From: Herbaspirillum sp. 3R11
Lineage (GTDB): Bacteria; Pseudomonadota; Gammaproteobacteria; Burkholderiales; Burkholderiaceae_D
NCBI RefSeq assembly: GCF_004563925.1
Contig: NZ_SPNJ01000002.1
Coordinates: forward strand, 992,001-1,056,000
Length of the DNA: 64,000 nt
Direction of reading: 5' to 3'
A model generated the notes under the pieces. It made no database searches. It saw only the letters and a program-made list of their open reading frames with translations, and was not told the DNA's origin. The stretch's first letter is position 1. Each line of letters opens with the position of its first letter. Below are positions 8,716-17,821 of this stretch, one piece after another. A program made the position numbers and the translations under genes.

Positions 8716-9630
8716 TTAACGGATTTCCGCGTTGGCATGCTCACGCGCATAGCGCATGGGCGGCAATCCGACGTGGCGATTGAAGGCGACGCTGAACGCG
8801 CTGGCTGAGCCATAGCCGACCAGCTCGGCGACAGCGGCAACGCCGTTGCCGGTCGTGCGCAGCAGCTTCTTGGCCAGCGCCATGCGCCAGGTCAGCAGGT
8901 ACTCCATCGGCGCAGCGCCGACGGCGTTGCTGAAGCGTTCAAAGAATGCCGAGCGCGATAGGGCCGCTTCCTTCGCCAGTTGCGCCACCGTCCACGGCAG
9001 CGTCGGGCTTTCGTGCATGCGTCGCAGGGCAACGGCCAGGCGTTCGTCGGACAAGCCGCGCAACAAGCCGGGCGACGTCGCCGCGTTGTTGGATGAGCGT
9101 AAGGCCTCGATCAGCAGAACTTCCAGCAGGCGTTCGATCACCACCTCCCGCGCCGGCCGCTGTGAACGCGCTTCATCGATGGCCAGTTGAACCAGCGCCG
9201 TCAGGCGGACATCGCCTCGTATGAGGATCACCTTCGGCAGCAGCGTCAACAGCAAGGCGGCGTCCGGCGACGTCAGCTGACAGAAGCCCACCAGCGATCG
9301 CACATCGGCCTCGGCCGATACCGAGCCGTTGCGATGTTCGCCGTTTTCCAGCACCACCGGTTCGGTCTGCCATTCATGCTCTAAAGGCTCGTCGAAGCTG
9401 CTCGCCGAAAATGCCGACATCGACGGAATCAGCAAGAAATCGCCCGCTTCGGCAACCAGCTCCGACTCATCGACCGTATAGCGGATCTTTCCCTCCAGCA
9501 CGACGCAGCAGCACAACGGCGCTTCTTCGAGTTTGCCGCGCACTCCCCAGCGTCCTGCCCCGGTCACAATTTTGGTATAGGACATCTTTGGCTGGAGTAG
9601 GGTGACAACGGACGTCAAGGGATCCACCAT
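8716..9630 (-). CDS. AraC family transcriptional regulator (cupin N-domain)
   Basis: 304 residues: an N-terminal AraC-binding cupin domain (residues about 10-190) with an unusual CCCVV cysteine cluster near residue 40, and a C-terminal double helix-turn-helix (about 205-300) ending in the AELVGYGSASAFSVAFNRHVGLPP signature, split across positions 255-285. Start at 9630 is preferred over 9645. It is divergent from the SDR gene at 9727 with a 96-base gap, so that SDR is the probable target; this pairing of AraC with SDR is common in related genomes. Confidence 0.9.
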   Translation of the reverse strand: MVDPLTSVVTLLQPKMSYTKIVTGAGRWGVRGKLEEAPLCCCVVLEGKIRYTVDESELVAEAGDFLLIPSMSAFSASSFDEPLEHEWQTEPVVLENGEHRNGSVSAEADVRSLVGFCQLTSPDAALLLTLLPKVILIRGDVRLTALVQLAIDEARSQRPAREVVIERLLEVLLIEALRSSNNAATSPGLLRGLSDERLAVALRRMHESPTLPWTVAQLAKEAALSRSAFFERFSNAVGAAPMEYLLTWRMALAKKLLRTTGNGVAAVAELVGYGSASAFSVAFNRHVGLPPMRYAREHANAEIR

Positions 9631-9726
9631 GCTGGACTCTCGCAAACAAATCTAGGACTTTGGATTGTAGATGGTTTTGTTCATGCCCGTTATTGTCATG
9701 CTTCCCCTGACAATGAAAGGATGCAC

Positions 9727-10476
9727 ATGAAAACCGTTTTGATCACTGGCTGCTCTTCCGGCTTCGGTCTGGAAATCGCCAAACATTTCCTGGACCGCCA
9801 TTGGAAAGTCATCGCCACCATGCGCACACCGAATGACGACGTGTTGCCGAAGTCTGAACATTTGCGCATCCTGAAGCTGGACGTCACTGATACCGAAAGC
9901 ATCCGTCGTCTGGTCGAAGAAGCCGGGACTATCGACGTCCTGGTAAACAACGCCGGCGTCGGCATGCTGGGGCCGTTCGAAAGCACCTCGATGGATGCGG
10001 TACGTGAAGTATTTGAAACGAATACCTTCGGTACGATGGCCATGACGCAAGCGTTCCTGCCGCAGTTCCGGGCAAGCAAGTCAGGCGTTGTCGTCAATGT
10101 GGCTTCGTCCGTGACACTGAAGGCCTTGCCGCTGCTGCCTGTCTACACGGCCAGCAAGGCAGCGGTTGTCGCCTTCACCAAATCCCTGGCGCTGGAACTG
10201 AACGCATTCAACATCCGTGTAGGCGTGGTGCTGCCCGGGATGGCGCCGGAAACGGCCTTTGCCAGCAACGCCCATGCGCGCGTGGCGCAAGTGTTCCCCG
10301 AGGATTACACCGCCACGATGAATGCGGTGCTGTCGGGATTCCAGAATTATTCTGGTCCGGTGACGCATTCGGTGGACGTTGCGGAAGCAGTCTGGCAGGT
10401 CGTGCAAGACGGCCCGACCGGATTCCGCGTTCCGGCTGGCGCAGATGCGGTTGAATGGTTTAACGAAGTTGGTTAA
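9727..10476 (+). CDS. SDR family NAD(P)-dependent oxidoreductase
   Basis: 249-residue classical short-chain dehydrogenase. Cofactor motif TGCSSGFG at 7-14, NNAG at 74-77, and catalytic Ser127/128, Tyr140, Lys144 (YTASK). The ATG at 9727 is chosen over 9721 because AAGG at 9717-9720 would touch the earlier codon. Possibly NADPH-dependent, since the acidic residue after beta-2 is replaced by Arg (TMRTP). Divergent from the AraC regulator. Substrate unknown. Confidence 0.9.
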   Translation: MKTVLITGCSSGFGLEIAKHFLDRHWKVIATMRTPNDDVLPKSEHLRILKLDVTDTESIRRLVEEAGTIDVLVNNAGVGMLGPFESTSMDAVREVFETNTFGTMAMTQAFLPQFRASKSGVVVNVASSVTLKALPLLPVYTASKAAVVAFTKSLALELNAFNIRVGVVLPGMAPETAFASNAHARVAQVFPEDYTATMNAVLSGFQNYSGPVTHSVDVAEAVWQVVQDGPTGFRVPAGADAVEWFNEVG

Positions 10477-10527
10477 AAGCACCGTCTGAAGCGCCGCGCT
10501 GACGCGATTACTTGCGATTACTTGCGA

Positions 10528-11037
10528 TTATCCCTGCTCGTATTCGGCAAGAAATTCATCAGAAGCAACCTGGTCCGCGAGCGTACGCAGCAGCGCCGCG
10601 TGCTCCGGTCCCAATACCTCCTCAACGCGCTGGTTCGCTTTTGCCCAGTAGACCAGCGCCTGTTCCAGCCGCGCCGCGCCGGCGCTGGTCAACACGCCGC
10701 GCTTGGTGCGGCGGTCGTCGGCGTCCGGCTGCAACTCGACCAGGCCATCGCGCATCAGCGGCTTCAGTGCATGCGTCATCGCGGAGATCTGGATCGAGAG
10801 CTTGTTCGCCAGGTCCTGCAGCGACGGCGCCTTGCCGTCGTTTGCCGCCGCCAGCCGTTCAATTTCCGCCAGCAAACTGATCTGGGTCGCCTTCAGGCCC
10901 AGCGGCGCCAGCGCGTCGTCATACAGATTCCCCAGCCGCCGCGCCGCGCGCCGCAAGGCGGTATTGGTGCACGCCAATACTTCAAAAACGTTCTTCTCTT
11001 CCTTTTTTGTTTTGCGCATGTTGCTGGCAGCCTTCAT
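10528..11037 (-). CDS. MarR family transcriptional regulator
   Basis: 169-residue winged-helix regulator: LGLKATQISLLAEIERL and the LQDLANKLSIQISAMTHAL recognition region (about residues 50-110), a DDRRTKRGV wing, and dimerising helices at both ends. Starts at 11037 or 11019 are both possible; neither has a strong ribosome site. Divergent from the SDR gene at 11166, with a double palindromic operator between them. MarR proteins usually repress and release DNA on binding small phenolic or oxidised ligands. Confidence 0.9.
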   Translation of the reverse strand: MKAASNMRKTKKEEKNVFEVLACTNTALRRAARRLGNLYDDALAPLGLKATQISLLAEIERLAAANDGKAPSLQDLANKLSIQISAMTHALKPLMRDGLVELQPDADDRRTKRGVLTSAGAARLEQALVYWAKANQRVEEVLGPEHAALLRTLADQVASDEFLAEYEQG

Positions 11038-11110
11038 TTCAAAGATTTTTTCAATACCGAAGAATGGTTGAGTACAAGACCATTGACAAGTACCAACCGT
11101 CACATTATAT

Positions 11111-11147
11111 ACTTGAGCCCTCAATTTAATTAATTGAGCACTCAAGT
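11111..11147. promoter_or_regulatory. Double MarR-type operator between marR and SDR genes
   Basis: Two copies of the 12-bp palindrome TTGAGnnCTCAA occur at 11113-11124 (centre CC) and 11134-11145 (centre CA), 21 bp centre to centre, i.e. two helical turns on the same DNA face. Together with flanking bases they make a 37-bp near-perfect palindrome. Location, just 5' of the SDR start at 11166 and about 75 bases from the marR start, fits a MarR dimer pair controlling both directions. Confidence 0.75.
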
Positions 11148-11165
11148 TAATTCATCGGAGAAATC

Positions 11166-11966
11166 ATGTCTACATCGAACAAAAGCGCTGTCGTTACCGG
11201 CGCATCCTCGGGCCTTGGCGCCGTCTACGCCGACCGCCTGGCCGCACGCGGCTACGATCTCATTCTGGTGGCGCGCCGCGCTGACCGGCTGGCGACGTTG
11301 TCGGAGCAACTCATCCGCACTTACGGCATCAAGGTGCAGGTGCTGGCGGCCGACCTCGAACAGGAAAGCGATCTGGCAAAAGTCGAAAGCGTGCTGCGCA
11401 GCGACAGCAGCATCCACATGTTGGTGAACAATGCCGGACTGGCGCGCTTGTTGCCGTTCGCACAAAGTTCATCAGGCGATACCGATTCGCAGCTGTCGCT
11501 CAACATCACGGCGTTGACACGCCTGACCCACGCGGCGCTGCCGGGATTCATTTCGCGCAACGACGGCGTCATCATCAACATCGCCTCCGTACTGGCGGTG
11601 CACTCGCTGCCGATCAGTTCGGTGTACAGCGGCACCAAGGCTTACGTGCTGGCCTTTAGCCGTGGCCTGCAAGGCGAACTTGCCAATACCGGCGTCAAGG
11701 TCCAGGTCGTCTTGCCGGCATCCACCGCCACTGAAATCTGGTCGGAACGCGTGTCGGGCATCCCGTTGTCGGCGCTCAACAAGGAATCCGTCATGAGCGC
11801 GGAAGACTGTGTCGACGCCGCGCTGACAGGTCTCGACATGGGCGAAGCGGTGACCTGGCCTTCGGTCGCCGATGGAGCATTGTGGGATAGTTTCGATGTT
11901 GCACGTTCGACCTTGTTTGCGGCAACGCAGGTCGGCGCACCGGCGCCGCGCTACCGCAAGGCATAG
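11166..11966 (+). CDS. SDR family NAD(P)-dependent oxidoreductase
   Basis: 266 residues; TGASSGLG at 11-18, VNNAG at 87-91, Ser141, Tyr154 and Lys158 (YSGTK) form the active site. Arg-Arg after beta-2 (VARRADR) suggests NADP(H). CGGAG six bases before the ATG is a good ribosome site. The divergent MarR gene and the operator between them make this a likely single-gene regulon induced by the MarR ligand. Resembles DltE/YqjQ-type SDRs; substrate unknown. Confidence 0.9.
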   Translation: MSTSNKSAVVTGASSGLGAVYADRLAARGYDLILVARRADRLATLSEQLIRTYGIKVQVLAADLEQESDLAKVESVLRSDSSIHMLVNNAGLARLLPFAQSSSGDTDSQLSLNITALTRLTHAALPGFISRNDGVIINIASVLAVHSLPISSVYSGTKAYVLAFSRGLQGELANTGVKVQVVLPASTATEIWSERVSGIPLSALNKESVMSAEDCVDAALTGLDMGEAVTWPSVADGALWDSFDVARSTLFAATQVGAPAPRYRKA

Positions 11967-12082
11967 CGACAGGAGGGAGTGGGGCGGATATATTCGGGGA
12001 CATTCTTCGGCACTATTATCGGGATGACGGATCGAAGACAGACAAGATCCGATTATTCATCTGCCCCATTCAGGAGACCCGC

Positions 12083-12562
12083 ATGATCCCCAAAAACACA
12101 CTCTGCCTCTGGTACGACGGCGCCGCGCTGGAGGCGGCGCAGTTCTATGCTGCGACGTTTCCCGACAGCGCGGTCGGCGCGGTCCATCGTGCGCCCGGCG
12201 ACTATCCTTCCGGCAAACAGGGCGACGTCCTGACGGTCGAGTTCTCGGTATTGGGCATTCCCTGTCTAGGCCTGAACGGCGGTGCGGCGTTCCGGCATAG
12301 CGAGGCTTTTTCTTTCCTGGTCGCCACCGAGGACCAGGAAGAAACTGACCGGCTATGGAATGCGATCGTCGGCAACGGTGGTCAGGAGAGCGCCTGCGGC
12401 TGGTGCAAGGACAAGTGGGGTTTGTCGTGGCAGATCACGCCGCGCGTACTCACGGATGCGGTCATGGGTTCTGACCCGGCTGCGGCAAAACGCGCGTTCG
12501 ACGCCATGATGACAATGCGGAAAATCGACGTTGCAGCGATTGAAGCGGCCGTGCGCGGTTGA
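12083..12562 (+). CDS. VOC family protein (PhnB-like, '3-dmu-9_3-mt' fold)
   Basis: 159 residues of the vicinal-oxygen-chelate fold variant formerly labelled 3-demethylubiquinone-9 3-methyltransferase: NTLCLWYDGAALEAAQFYAATF at the start (residues 5-26 region), a PGDYPSGKQGDVLTVEF strand pair, and the WGLSWQITPRVL motif near residue 112. The methyltransferase name is historical; no SAM site is present. AGGAG precedes the ATG. Single gene with unknown substrate. Confidence 0.88.
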   Translation: MIPKNTLCLWYDGAALEAAQFYAATFPDSAVGAVHRAPGDYPSGKQGDVLTVEFSVLGIPCLGLNGGAAFRHSEAFSFLVATEDQEETDRLWNAIVGNGGQESACGWCKDKWGLSWQITPRVLTDAVMGSDPAAAKRAFDAMMTMRKIDVAAIEAAVRG

Positions 12563-12681
12563 TTTTTTTTGCGGCAGGCATCTGCATGCCTGTCCGCGTT
12601 CTTGAATGCATCCGGGGATCGTCCTCGTCAGAGTACGGCGGATTCCTCCGGTGATGGATTGCTGATTTTCGCGTCAGCGGA

Positions 12682-13134
12682 TTACTTCTCTTCTTCCAAT
12701 TCAAGCAGGCGTGCATTGAGCCGCCCCAGCAGCAGCGTCAGCTGCGCAATCTCTTCACTGCTCAAGGCCTCGAACAACTGATCGCCAAACTGCTTGCGCA
12801 CCGGCTCGGAGGCGCGCAGCACTTTTTTGCCCGACGCTGTCAAAGAAATGAATTTGGCGCGGCGGTCGCTCTCGTCTGTTGTCCGCTCGACAAGTCCCTC
12901 CCGTTCCAGTCCGTCCACGGCTTCCGTAATCGTGCGCGGAGCGAAGCCGAACGCTTCGGCAAGATCGGTCGAGCGCACTTTTCCCTCGCGCTTGATCAGG
13001 CTCATGATCTTGATGCGCGCGATGGTCGCACCCTGTCCGGCCAGGCGCTTGTCGAGCGCGCGGTGCGAGCGCAGGTAAAAGTCGCGCAAGGCTTCCGCGG
13101 CTTCGGTGTAGTCGTTTGTAAAGGTGGTGGACAT
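12682..13134 (-). CDS. MarR family transcriptional regulator (EmrR-like)
   Basis: 150 residues with a central winged helix (STDLAEAFGFAPRTITEAV recognition segment, ESDRRAKFISLT wing) and long flanking helices. ATG at 13134 is favoured over 13152 because the latter falls inside the predicted operator and next to the -10 box. Divergent from emrA; by position and family it should repress the EmrAB-NodT efflux operon and itself, with release by toxic hydrophobic compounds. Confidence 0.9.
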   Translation of the reverse strand: MSTTFTNDYTEAAEALRDFYLRSHRALDKRLAGQGATIARIKIMSLIKREGKVRSTDLAEAFGFAPRTITEAVDGLEREGLVERTTDESDRRAKFISLTASGKKVLRASEPVRKQFGDQLFEALSSEEIAQLTLLLGRLNARLLELEEEK

Positions 13135-13161
13135 ATTTTTTATTGATGCCATATTATATGG
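13128..13161. promoter_or_regulatory. Overlapping divergent promoters and MarR operator for emrAB-nodT
   Basis: CCATATTATATGG (13149-13161) is a perfect 13-bp palindrome. It contains a TATTAT -10 box on the plus strand (13152-13157), 18 bp after TGGACA (13128-13133), and a TATAAT -10 box on the minus strand (13153-13158). A MarR dimer bound there would cover both promoters at once, a compact arrangement for divergent autoregulated repression. Confidence 0.65.
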
Positions 13162-13252
13162 TACCTCACTAATTTTTCGGCAAGCCGATTTGCAAGCATT
13201 GACGGACTGACCCCGGCTTTGCTGCATGAAACCAGTTCAGGATAAAACAAAC

Positions 13253-14395
13253 ATGACCGACGCGGTAGATAATCGCCCCGAGGCGACGCAGAACCCTCCG
13301 GATGCAAATCCGAGCGAGGCAAATCCCAAGAGTGACAAGCCCAAGAAAAAAATGAGCCCGCGCGCCAAGCTGATCTTGCGCTCGCTGCTGGTAGTCGTGC
13401 TGATCGTGATCGTCGCCTGGTTCATCTATTACCAACTGCGCGGCAAGTATCTGGAGAGCACCAACGATGCCTTCGTCTACGCAGACAGCGTGACGGTCGC
13501 GCCCAAGGTTTCCGGCTATGTCGAGCAGGTCTTCGTCATCGACAACCAGGATGTCAACGCCGGCCAGCCGCTGGTGCGCATTGATGCGCGCGACTACGCC
13601 GCCCAGTCCTCGCAGTCGAAGGCACAGATCGACGCCGCCACCGCCAGCGAAGACGCCGCCAAGGCGCAGCTGCAGGAGCAGAAGGCCGCCATCAGCCAGG
13701 CCCAGGCGCAACTGAGTTCGGCGGAAGAAGATGCGCGCTTTGCCGCGTCCGAAGTGGAGCGCTACACGCCGCTGGCCGCCAGCGGCGCCGAAACGCGTGA
13801 ACGGCTGACCACCTTGCGCAACCAGGCGGCGCAGGCAAAGTCCACCGTGGCCTCGCGCCGCGCTGCGCTGGAAGCGGCGCAACTGCGCGTGCATTCGATC
13901 AAGGCGCAGGTACGCCAGGCGCAAGCCCAGGGCGAGACGGCGCGGGCGCAGTTCGACGCCGCCAACGTCAACCTCGGTTCCACCCAGGTCACCGCCAGCG
14001 TGGCCGGCCGCGTCGGCGACAAGCAGGTGCGCGTCGGCCAGTTCGTCTCGGCCGGGACACGCTTGATGACCGTGGTGCCGACCGACTTCTACGTGGTCGC
14101 CAACTTCAAGGAAACCCAGATCGGCAGCATGCGCAACGGCCAGCCCGTGGCGATCAAGGTCGATGCCTTGCCGGGCACCAAATTCAAGGGGCATGTGGAA
14201 AGCATCTCGCCCGGCACCGGCGCGCAATTCTCGCTGCTGCCGCCGCAGAACGCCACCGGCAACTTCACCAAGATCGTCCAGCGCGTGCCGGTGCGCATCG
14301 CTGTTGACGCCTCGGCGGAAGACCGCAAGGTCTTCGTCGTAGGCCTGTCGGTCACGGCCGAAGTCGACACCGCCGCGACGGAGCGTACGCATTGA
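13253..14395 (+). CDS. emrA: EmrA-type membrane fusion protein (HlyD family)
   Basis: 380-residue periplasmic adaptor of an MFS tripartite pump. A charged Pro/Lys-rich cytoplasmic tail (1-40) precedes one membrane anchor (about 41-60); then a biotinyl-lipoyl half (AYADSVTVAPKVSGYVEQV region), a long Ala/Gln-rich alpha-hairpin coiled coil (about 110-215) that reaches the outer-membrane channel, and the second lipoyl half plus beta-barrel. ATG at 13226 is an alternative start; AGGA at 13239-13242 favours 13253. Stop overlaps the emrB start. Confidence 0.9.
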   Translation: MTDAVDNRPEATQNPPDANPSEANPKSDKPKKKMSPRAKLILRSLLVVVLIVIVAWFIYYQLRGKYLESTNDAFVYADSVTVAPKVSGYVEQVFVIDNQDVNAGQPLVRIDARDYAAQSSQSKAQIDAATASEDAAKAQLQEQKAAISQAQAQLSSAEEDARFAASEVERYTPLAASGAETRERLTTLRNQAAQAKSTVASRRAALEAAQLRVHSIKAQVRQAQAQGETARAQFDAANVNLGSTQVTASVAGRVGDKQVRVGQFVSAGTRLMTVVPTDFYVVANFKETQIGSMRNGQPVAIKVDALPGTKFKGHVESISPGTGAQFSLLPPQNATGNFTKIVQRVPVRIAVDASAEDRKVFVVGLSVTAEVDTAATERTH

Positions 14396-15930
14396 GCTCA
14401 GCCGCCAGTCAGAAAGCCGACGCCAGCGCCTGGCTGGCGGTTGCCGCCGGCACGCTCGGCGCGCTGATGGCGACGCTGGACATTTCCATCGTCAACTCCT
14501 CACTGCCCACCATCCAGGGCGAGATCGGGGCCAGCGGCACCGAAGGCACCTGGATCGCCACCGCTTATCTGGTGGCGGAAATCATCATCATCCCGCTGTC
14601 GTCATGGCTGGAAAAACTGCTCGGCCTGCGCACGCTGTTGCTGGCGGCGGCGAGCCTGTTCACGCTGTTCTCGGTGATGTGCGGCCTGTCGACCACGCTG
14701 CCGATGATGATCGTCGGCCGCATCGGCCAGGGCTTCACCGGCGGCGCGCTGATTCCGACCGCCATGACCATCATCGCCACGCGCCTGCCGCGCGAACAGC
14801 AGCCGGTCGGCAACGCGCTGTTCGGCGCCACCGCCATCCTCGGTCCGGTGCTCGGCCCGGTGCTGGGCGGCTGGCTAACCGAGAACGTCAGCTGGCACTA
14901 TTCGTTCTTCATCAACGTGCCGGTCGGCATCGCGCTGATCACCTTGCTGCTGGTGGCGGTGCCGTATGCGCGGCCGAAGTTCGAACAACTGGCCGAGGCC
15001 GACTGGTTCGGCATTGCCGGCATGGCGCTCGGCCTCGGCGGCCTGACCGTGGTGCTGGAGGAGGGCGAGCGCGAACAGTGGTTCTCTTCGCCGGATATCC
15101 GTTGGCTGGCCGCGACGTCGCTGCTCGGATTCGTCCTGCTCGCCATCGGCCAGTGGCGCGCCAAACATCCTGTGATCCAGTTGCGGCTGCTGCGCGATCG
15201 CCAGTTCGGTTCGGTGGCGCTGATGGCGATGGCGGTCGGGGTGGCGCTGTATGGCACCGCCTATGTGATCCCGCAATTCCTCGCCGGCATCGCCGGCTAC
15301 AACTCGCTGCAGTCGGGTGTGATTGTGCTGCTGTCCGGTGTGCCGATGATTCTGATGATGCCGTTCACGCCTTTTCTCATGCGTACCGTCGACATCCGGC
15401 TGGCGGTCGGGTTCGGCCTGCTGCTGCTGGCGGCGAGCGCCTTCCTCGAAACGGATCTCAGTCCCTTGTCCTACGGCGGTTCGTTCGTCGCCTCGCAACT
15501 GATGCGCGGCGTCGGTACGGTGCTGGCGATGTTGTTCCTTAACCAGGCGGCGATCCGCTCAGTGCCGGCTTCGCAGGCCGGCGACGCGGCGGGTATATAC
15601 AGTGCCGCGCGCAATCTGGGCGGCTCGCTGGCGCTGGCCAGCATTGCCGTGATCCAGGATCAGCGCCTGTGGCTGCACAGTCGCCGCCTGGAAGAAAGCA
15701 TTTCCGCCAATTCCGAGCTGGTGCAGTCGAGCATGGCGGCGCAAGCGCATCTGCTGGGCGGACAAGATACCGCCATACGCCTGCTCGGCTCCAGCATCCA
15801 GATGCAGGCGCTGACGATGACCTATGCGGACCTGTTCTGGCTGCTGGGCGTGGCGATCCTGTGCATCACGCCGCTGGTGCTGTTCCTGCGGCCTCTGCCG
15901 ACCAACGCCGCACCGGTTGCGGCTCACTGA
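14392..15930 (+). CDS. emrB: DHA2 family MFS efflux transporter, EmrB/QacA type
   Basis: 512-residue inner-membrane drug:H+ antiporter with about 14 predicted helices. Family motifs are present: TLDISIVNSSLPTIQ in helix 1 (motif D1-like), and GxxxGPxxGG (ILGPVLGPVLGGW) in helix 5, the antiporter motif C. The start is TTG at 14392, whose TTGA overlaps the emrA stop, so initiation is probably by coupling from emrA; the first in-frame ATG would remove the start of helix 1. Works with EmrA and the following NodT channel. Confidence 0.92.
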   Translation: MSSAASQKADASAWLAVAAGTLGALMATLDISIVNSSLPTIQGEIGASGTEGTWIATAYLVAEIIIIPLSSWLEKLLGLRTLLLAAASLFTLFSVMCGLSTTLPMMIVGRIGQGFTGGALIPTAMTIIATRLPREQQPVGNALFGATAILGPVLGPVLGGWLTENVSWHYSFFINVPVGIALITLLLVAVPYARPKFEQLAEADWFGIAGMALGLGGLTVVLEEGEREQWFSSPDIRWLAATSLLGFVLLAIGQWRAKHPVIQLRLLRDRQFGSVALMAMAVGVALYGTAYVIPQFLAGIAGYNSLQSGVIVLLSGVPMILMMPFTPFLMRTVDIRLAVGFGLLLLAASAFLETDLSPLSYGGSFVASQLMRGVGTVLAMLFLNQAAIRSVPASQAGDAAGIYSAARNLGGSLALASIAVIQDQRLWLHSRRLEESISANSELVQSSMAAQAHLLGGQDTAIRLLGSSIQMQALTMTYADLFWLLGVAILCITPLVLFLRPLPTNAAPVAAH

Positions 15931-15938
15931 AAAACATC

Positions 15939-17396
15939 ATGCGAACACTTCCTCTCTTCCGACTTGTTTCACTCGCGTGCGTCGCCGCACTGGCCGGATG
16001 TGCGCTCGGCCCGGATTATTCCGGACCACCAGATGCCGCTCCGGTGGCGGCGCAATCGGGCCGCTTCGTGCGCGGCCAGGATGCCGCCAGCGCGGACGCA
16101 CCAGTCAACCGCTGGTGGGAGGCGCTCGGCGATCCGGTGCTCAATGACCTCGTGCAGCGCGCACTCGATGCCAATCCCAATCTCGGCATCGCTCGCGCGC
16201 GACTGCAGCAGTCACGCGCCGCGCTCAACCTGGAACAGGCCAATTCACTCCCCAGCGTCGGTGCCTCTGCACTGGCCGGACATGCGCGCCTGCCGCCGAT
16301 CAATCTGGGCGGTTCATCGGGTTCTTCAGGATCATCGAGCTCATCCGGCTCATCCACCAGCCTGAACCTGTACAGCGTCGGTTTTGACGCCACCTGGGAA
16401 ATCGACTTGTTCGGCGGACACCGACGCGCGGTGCAGTCCGCCAACGCCACCGCCGAAGCCGCGGAGGCGTCGTTGGCCGACGTCCAGGTCAGCCTCGAAG
16501 CAGAAGTCGCAAATGCCTACATCAACCTGCGCGATCGTCAGCGCCGTATCCAGCTGGCCGACGAATCGATCCGCGCACAGGAGCAGATGGCGACGCTGAC
16601 GCTCCAGCGGCTGGACCGCGGCACGGCCTCCAATCTCGACCTGATTCGTGTGCAGAACCAGCTCGACGGCACGCGCAGCGACCAGGTGCCGCTGCAGGCC
16701 GACCTCGAGTCTTATCTGAATCAACTGGCGACGCTGGTGGGGCAGGAGCCCGGCGCGCTCGATGACATGCTCGCCGCAAAAACGGCTGGCGACATGCCGC
16801 TGCCGCCCGCCCAAGTCGCGGCGGGCGATCCGCAGACCCTGCTGCGGCGGCGTCCCGACATCCGCGCGGCCGAGCGCACGCTGGCCGCCGACACCGCCAA
16901 GATCGGCCAGGCCGAGGCAGCGCGCTATCCGAGCCTGAAGTTGTTCGGCGTGATCGGCTTGGGCGGTACGCATCCGTCCGACCTGACAAAACTCGATGAT
17001 TTCTCGGCAGTGGCGGCGCCGATGCTGAGCTGGAATTTCCTCGACTTCGGTCGCGCCAAGGCGCGCGTCACGCAAGCTGAACGCGTGCGCGACGAAGCCG
17101 AGATGAAGTATCGGCAATCGGTGCTCGAAGCCTTGCGCGACGCCGAAGATTCGCTGTCGCGTTTCCGTTACGGCCGCGTGACCGTTGCCACGGTAGCGCG
17201 AACAAAGGCCTCGGCCGACCGTGCGCTGGACCTGGCGCAGCAACGCTACCGGGCCGGCACCGGCACCCTGATTGAAGTGCTGGACACGACGCGCCAGCAA
17301 ATCGCCGCACAGCAGAACCTGTCGCAGGCCGAGGCGGCGCTGACGCGCAGTTTCGTCGGCATCCAGAAGGCGTTGGGTTTGGGTTGGAGTAGTTGA
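15939..17396 (+). CDS. NodT family outer-membrane efflux lipoprotein
   Basis: 485-residue TolC-like channel. A lipoprotein signal ends in LAGC with the lipidated Cys at 21. Two outer-membrane-efflux repeats span about 55-265 and 275-480, with the usual coiled helices (ALDANPNLGIARARLQQSR; ADRALDLAQQRYRAGTGTL region). Residues 124-141 are an almost pure Ser/Gly run inserted at the first beta-strand/extracellular-loop area, longer than I expect for the family. Nine bases after emrB; forms the exit duct of the EmrAB pump. Confidence 0.92.
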   Translation: MRTLPLFRLVSLACVAALAGCALGPDYSGPPDAAPVAAQSGRFVRGQDAASADAPVNRWWEALGDPVLNDLVQRALDANPNLGIARARLQQSRAALNLEQANSLPSVGASALAGHARLPPINLGGSSGSSGSSSSSGSSTSLNLYSVGFDATWEIDLFGGHRRAVQSANATAEAAEASLADVQVSLEAEVANAYINLRDRQRRIQLADESIRAQEQMATLTLQRLDRGTASNLDLIRVQNQLDGTRSDQVPLQADLESYLNQLATLVGQEPGALDDMLAAKTAGDMPLPPAQVAAGDPQTLLRRRPDIRAAERTLAADTAKIGQAEAARYPSLKLFGVIGLGGTHPSDLTKLDDFSAVAAPMLSWNFLDFGRAKARVTQAERVRDEAEMKYRQSVLEALRDAEDSLSRFRYGRVTVATVARTKASADRALDLAQQRYRAGTGTLIEVLDTTRQQIAAQQNLSQAEAALTRSFVGIQKALGLGWSS

Positions 17397-17567
17397 CGGA
17401 TAGTCAATTTTTCATCGAGAGGTGTGTAACAACTGTAAGGGATTGTTTACGGGCATCGAGGGACCGAAACTATTCGGCGAGAATGCGGCTCGAACTGCCG
17501 TCCACATTCCACTTGCTGCGAAAGTAGCCACCGACGCAGCGACCTTATTTTTACAGGGACTCTCATT

Positions 17568-17783
17568 ATGAAAACAATCCAAAAAATCACAGTCATTTCC
17601 ATCACGGTCTGCGCGCTGGCGGCGATGAGCGGTTGCAGCAACATGTCTCGACGCGACAAGAACACGGCCGTGGGCGCCGGCATCGGCGCGGTAGCCGGCG
17701 CGGTCCTGACCGGCGGCAGCGGCATCGGCACCGCCGGCGGCGCTGCAGTGGGCGGCGTGATCGGACATCAGGTCGGCAGGTAA
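17568..17783 (+). CDS. Small glycine-zipper lipoprotein (OsmB-like)
   Basis: 71-residue envelope protein. The lipobox AMSGC gives a lipidated Cys at 23; residues 36-70 are a glycine-zipper repeat (GAGIGAVAGAVLTGG, then GTAGGAAVGGVIG) ending in the HQVGR tail typical of osmotically inducible OsmB/YMGG proteins. These sit in the outer membrane or its inner leaflet and often respond to envelope or osmotic stress. A 171-base gap and its own terminator suggest separate transcription from the pump operon. Confidence 0.88.
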   Translation: MKTIQKITVISITVCALAAMSGCSNMSRRDKNTAVGAGIGAVAGAVLTGGSGIGTAGGAAVGGVIGHQVGR

Positions 17784-17821
17784 GGGGAAGGTAAGGGGAT
17801 TTTTCTTCCCTGAAGCTCAAT

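Noticed and set aside
12083-12562. Ubiquinone biosynthesis methyltransferase (old family name)
   Set aside because: The protein is a VOC-fold member with no S-adenosylmethionine site.
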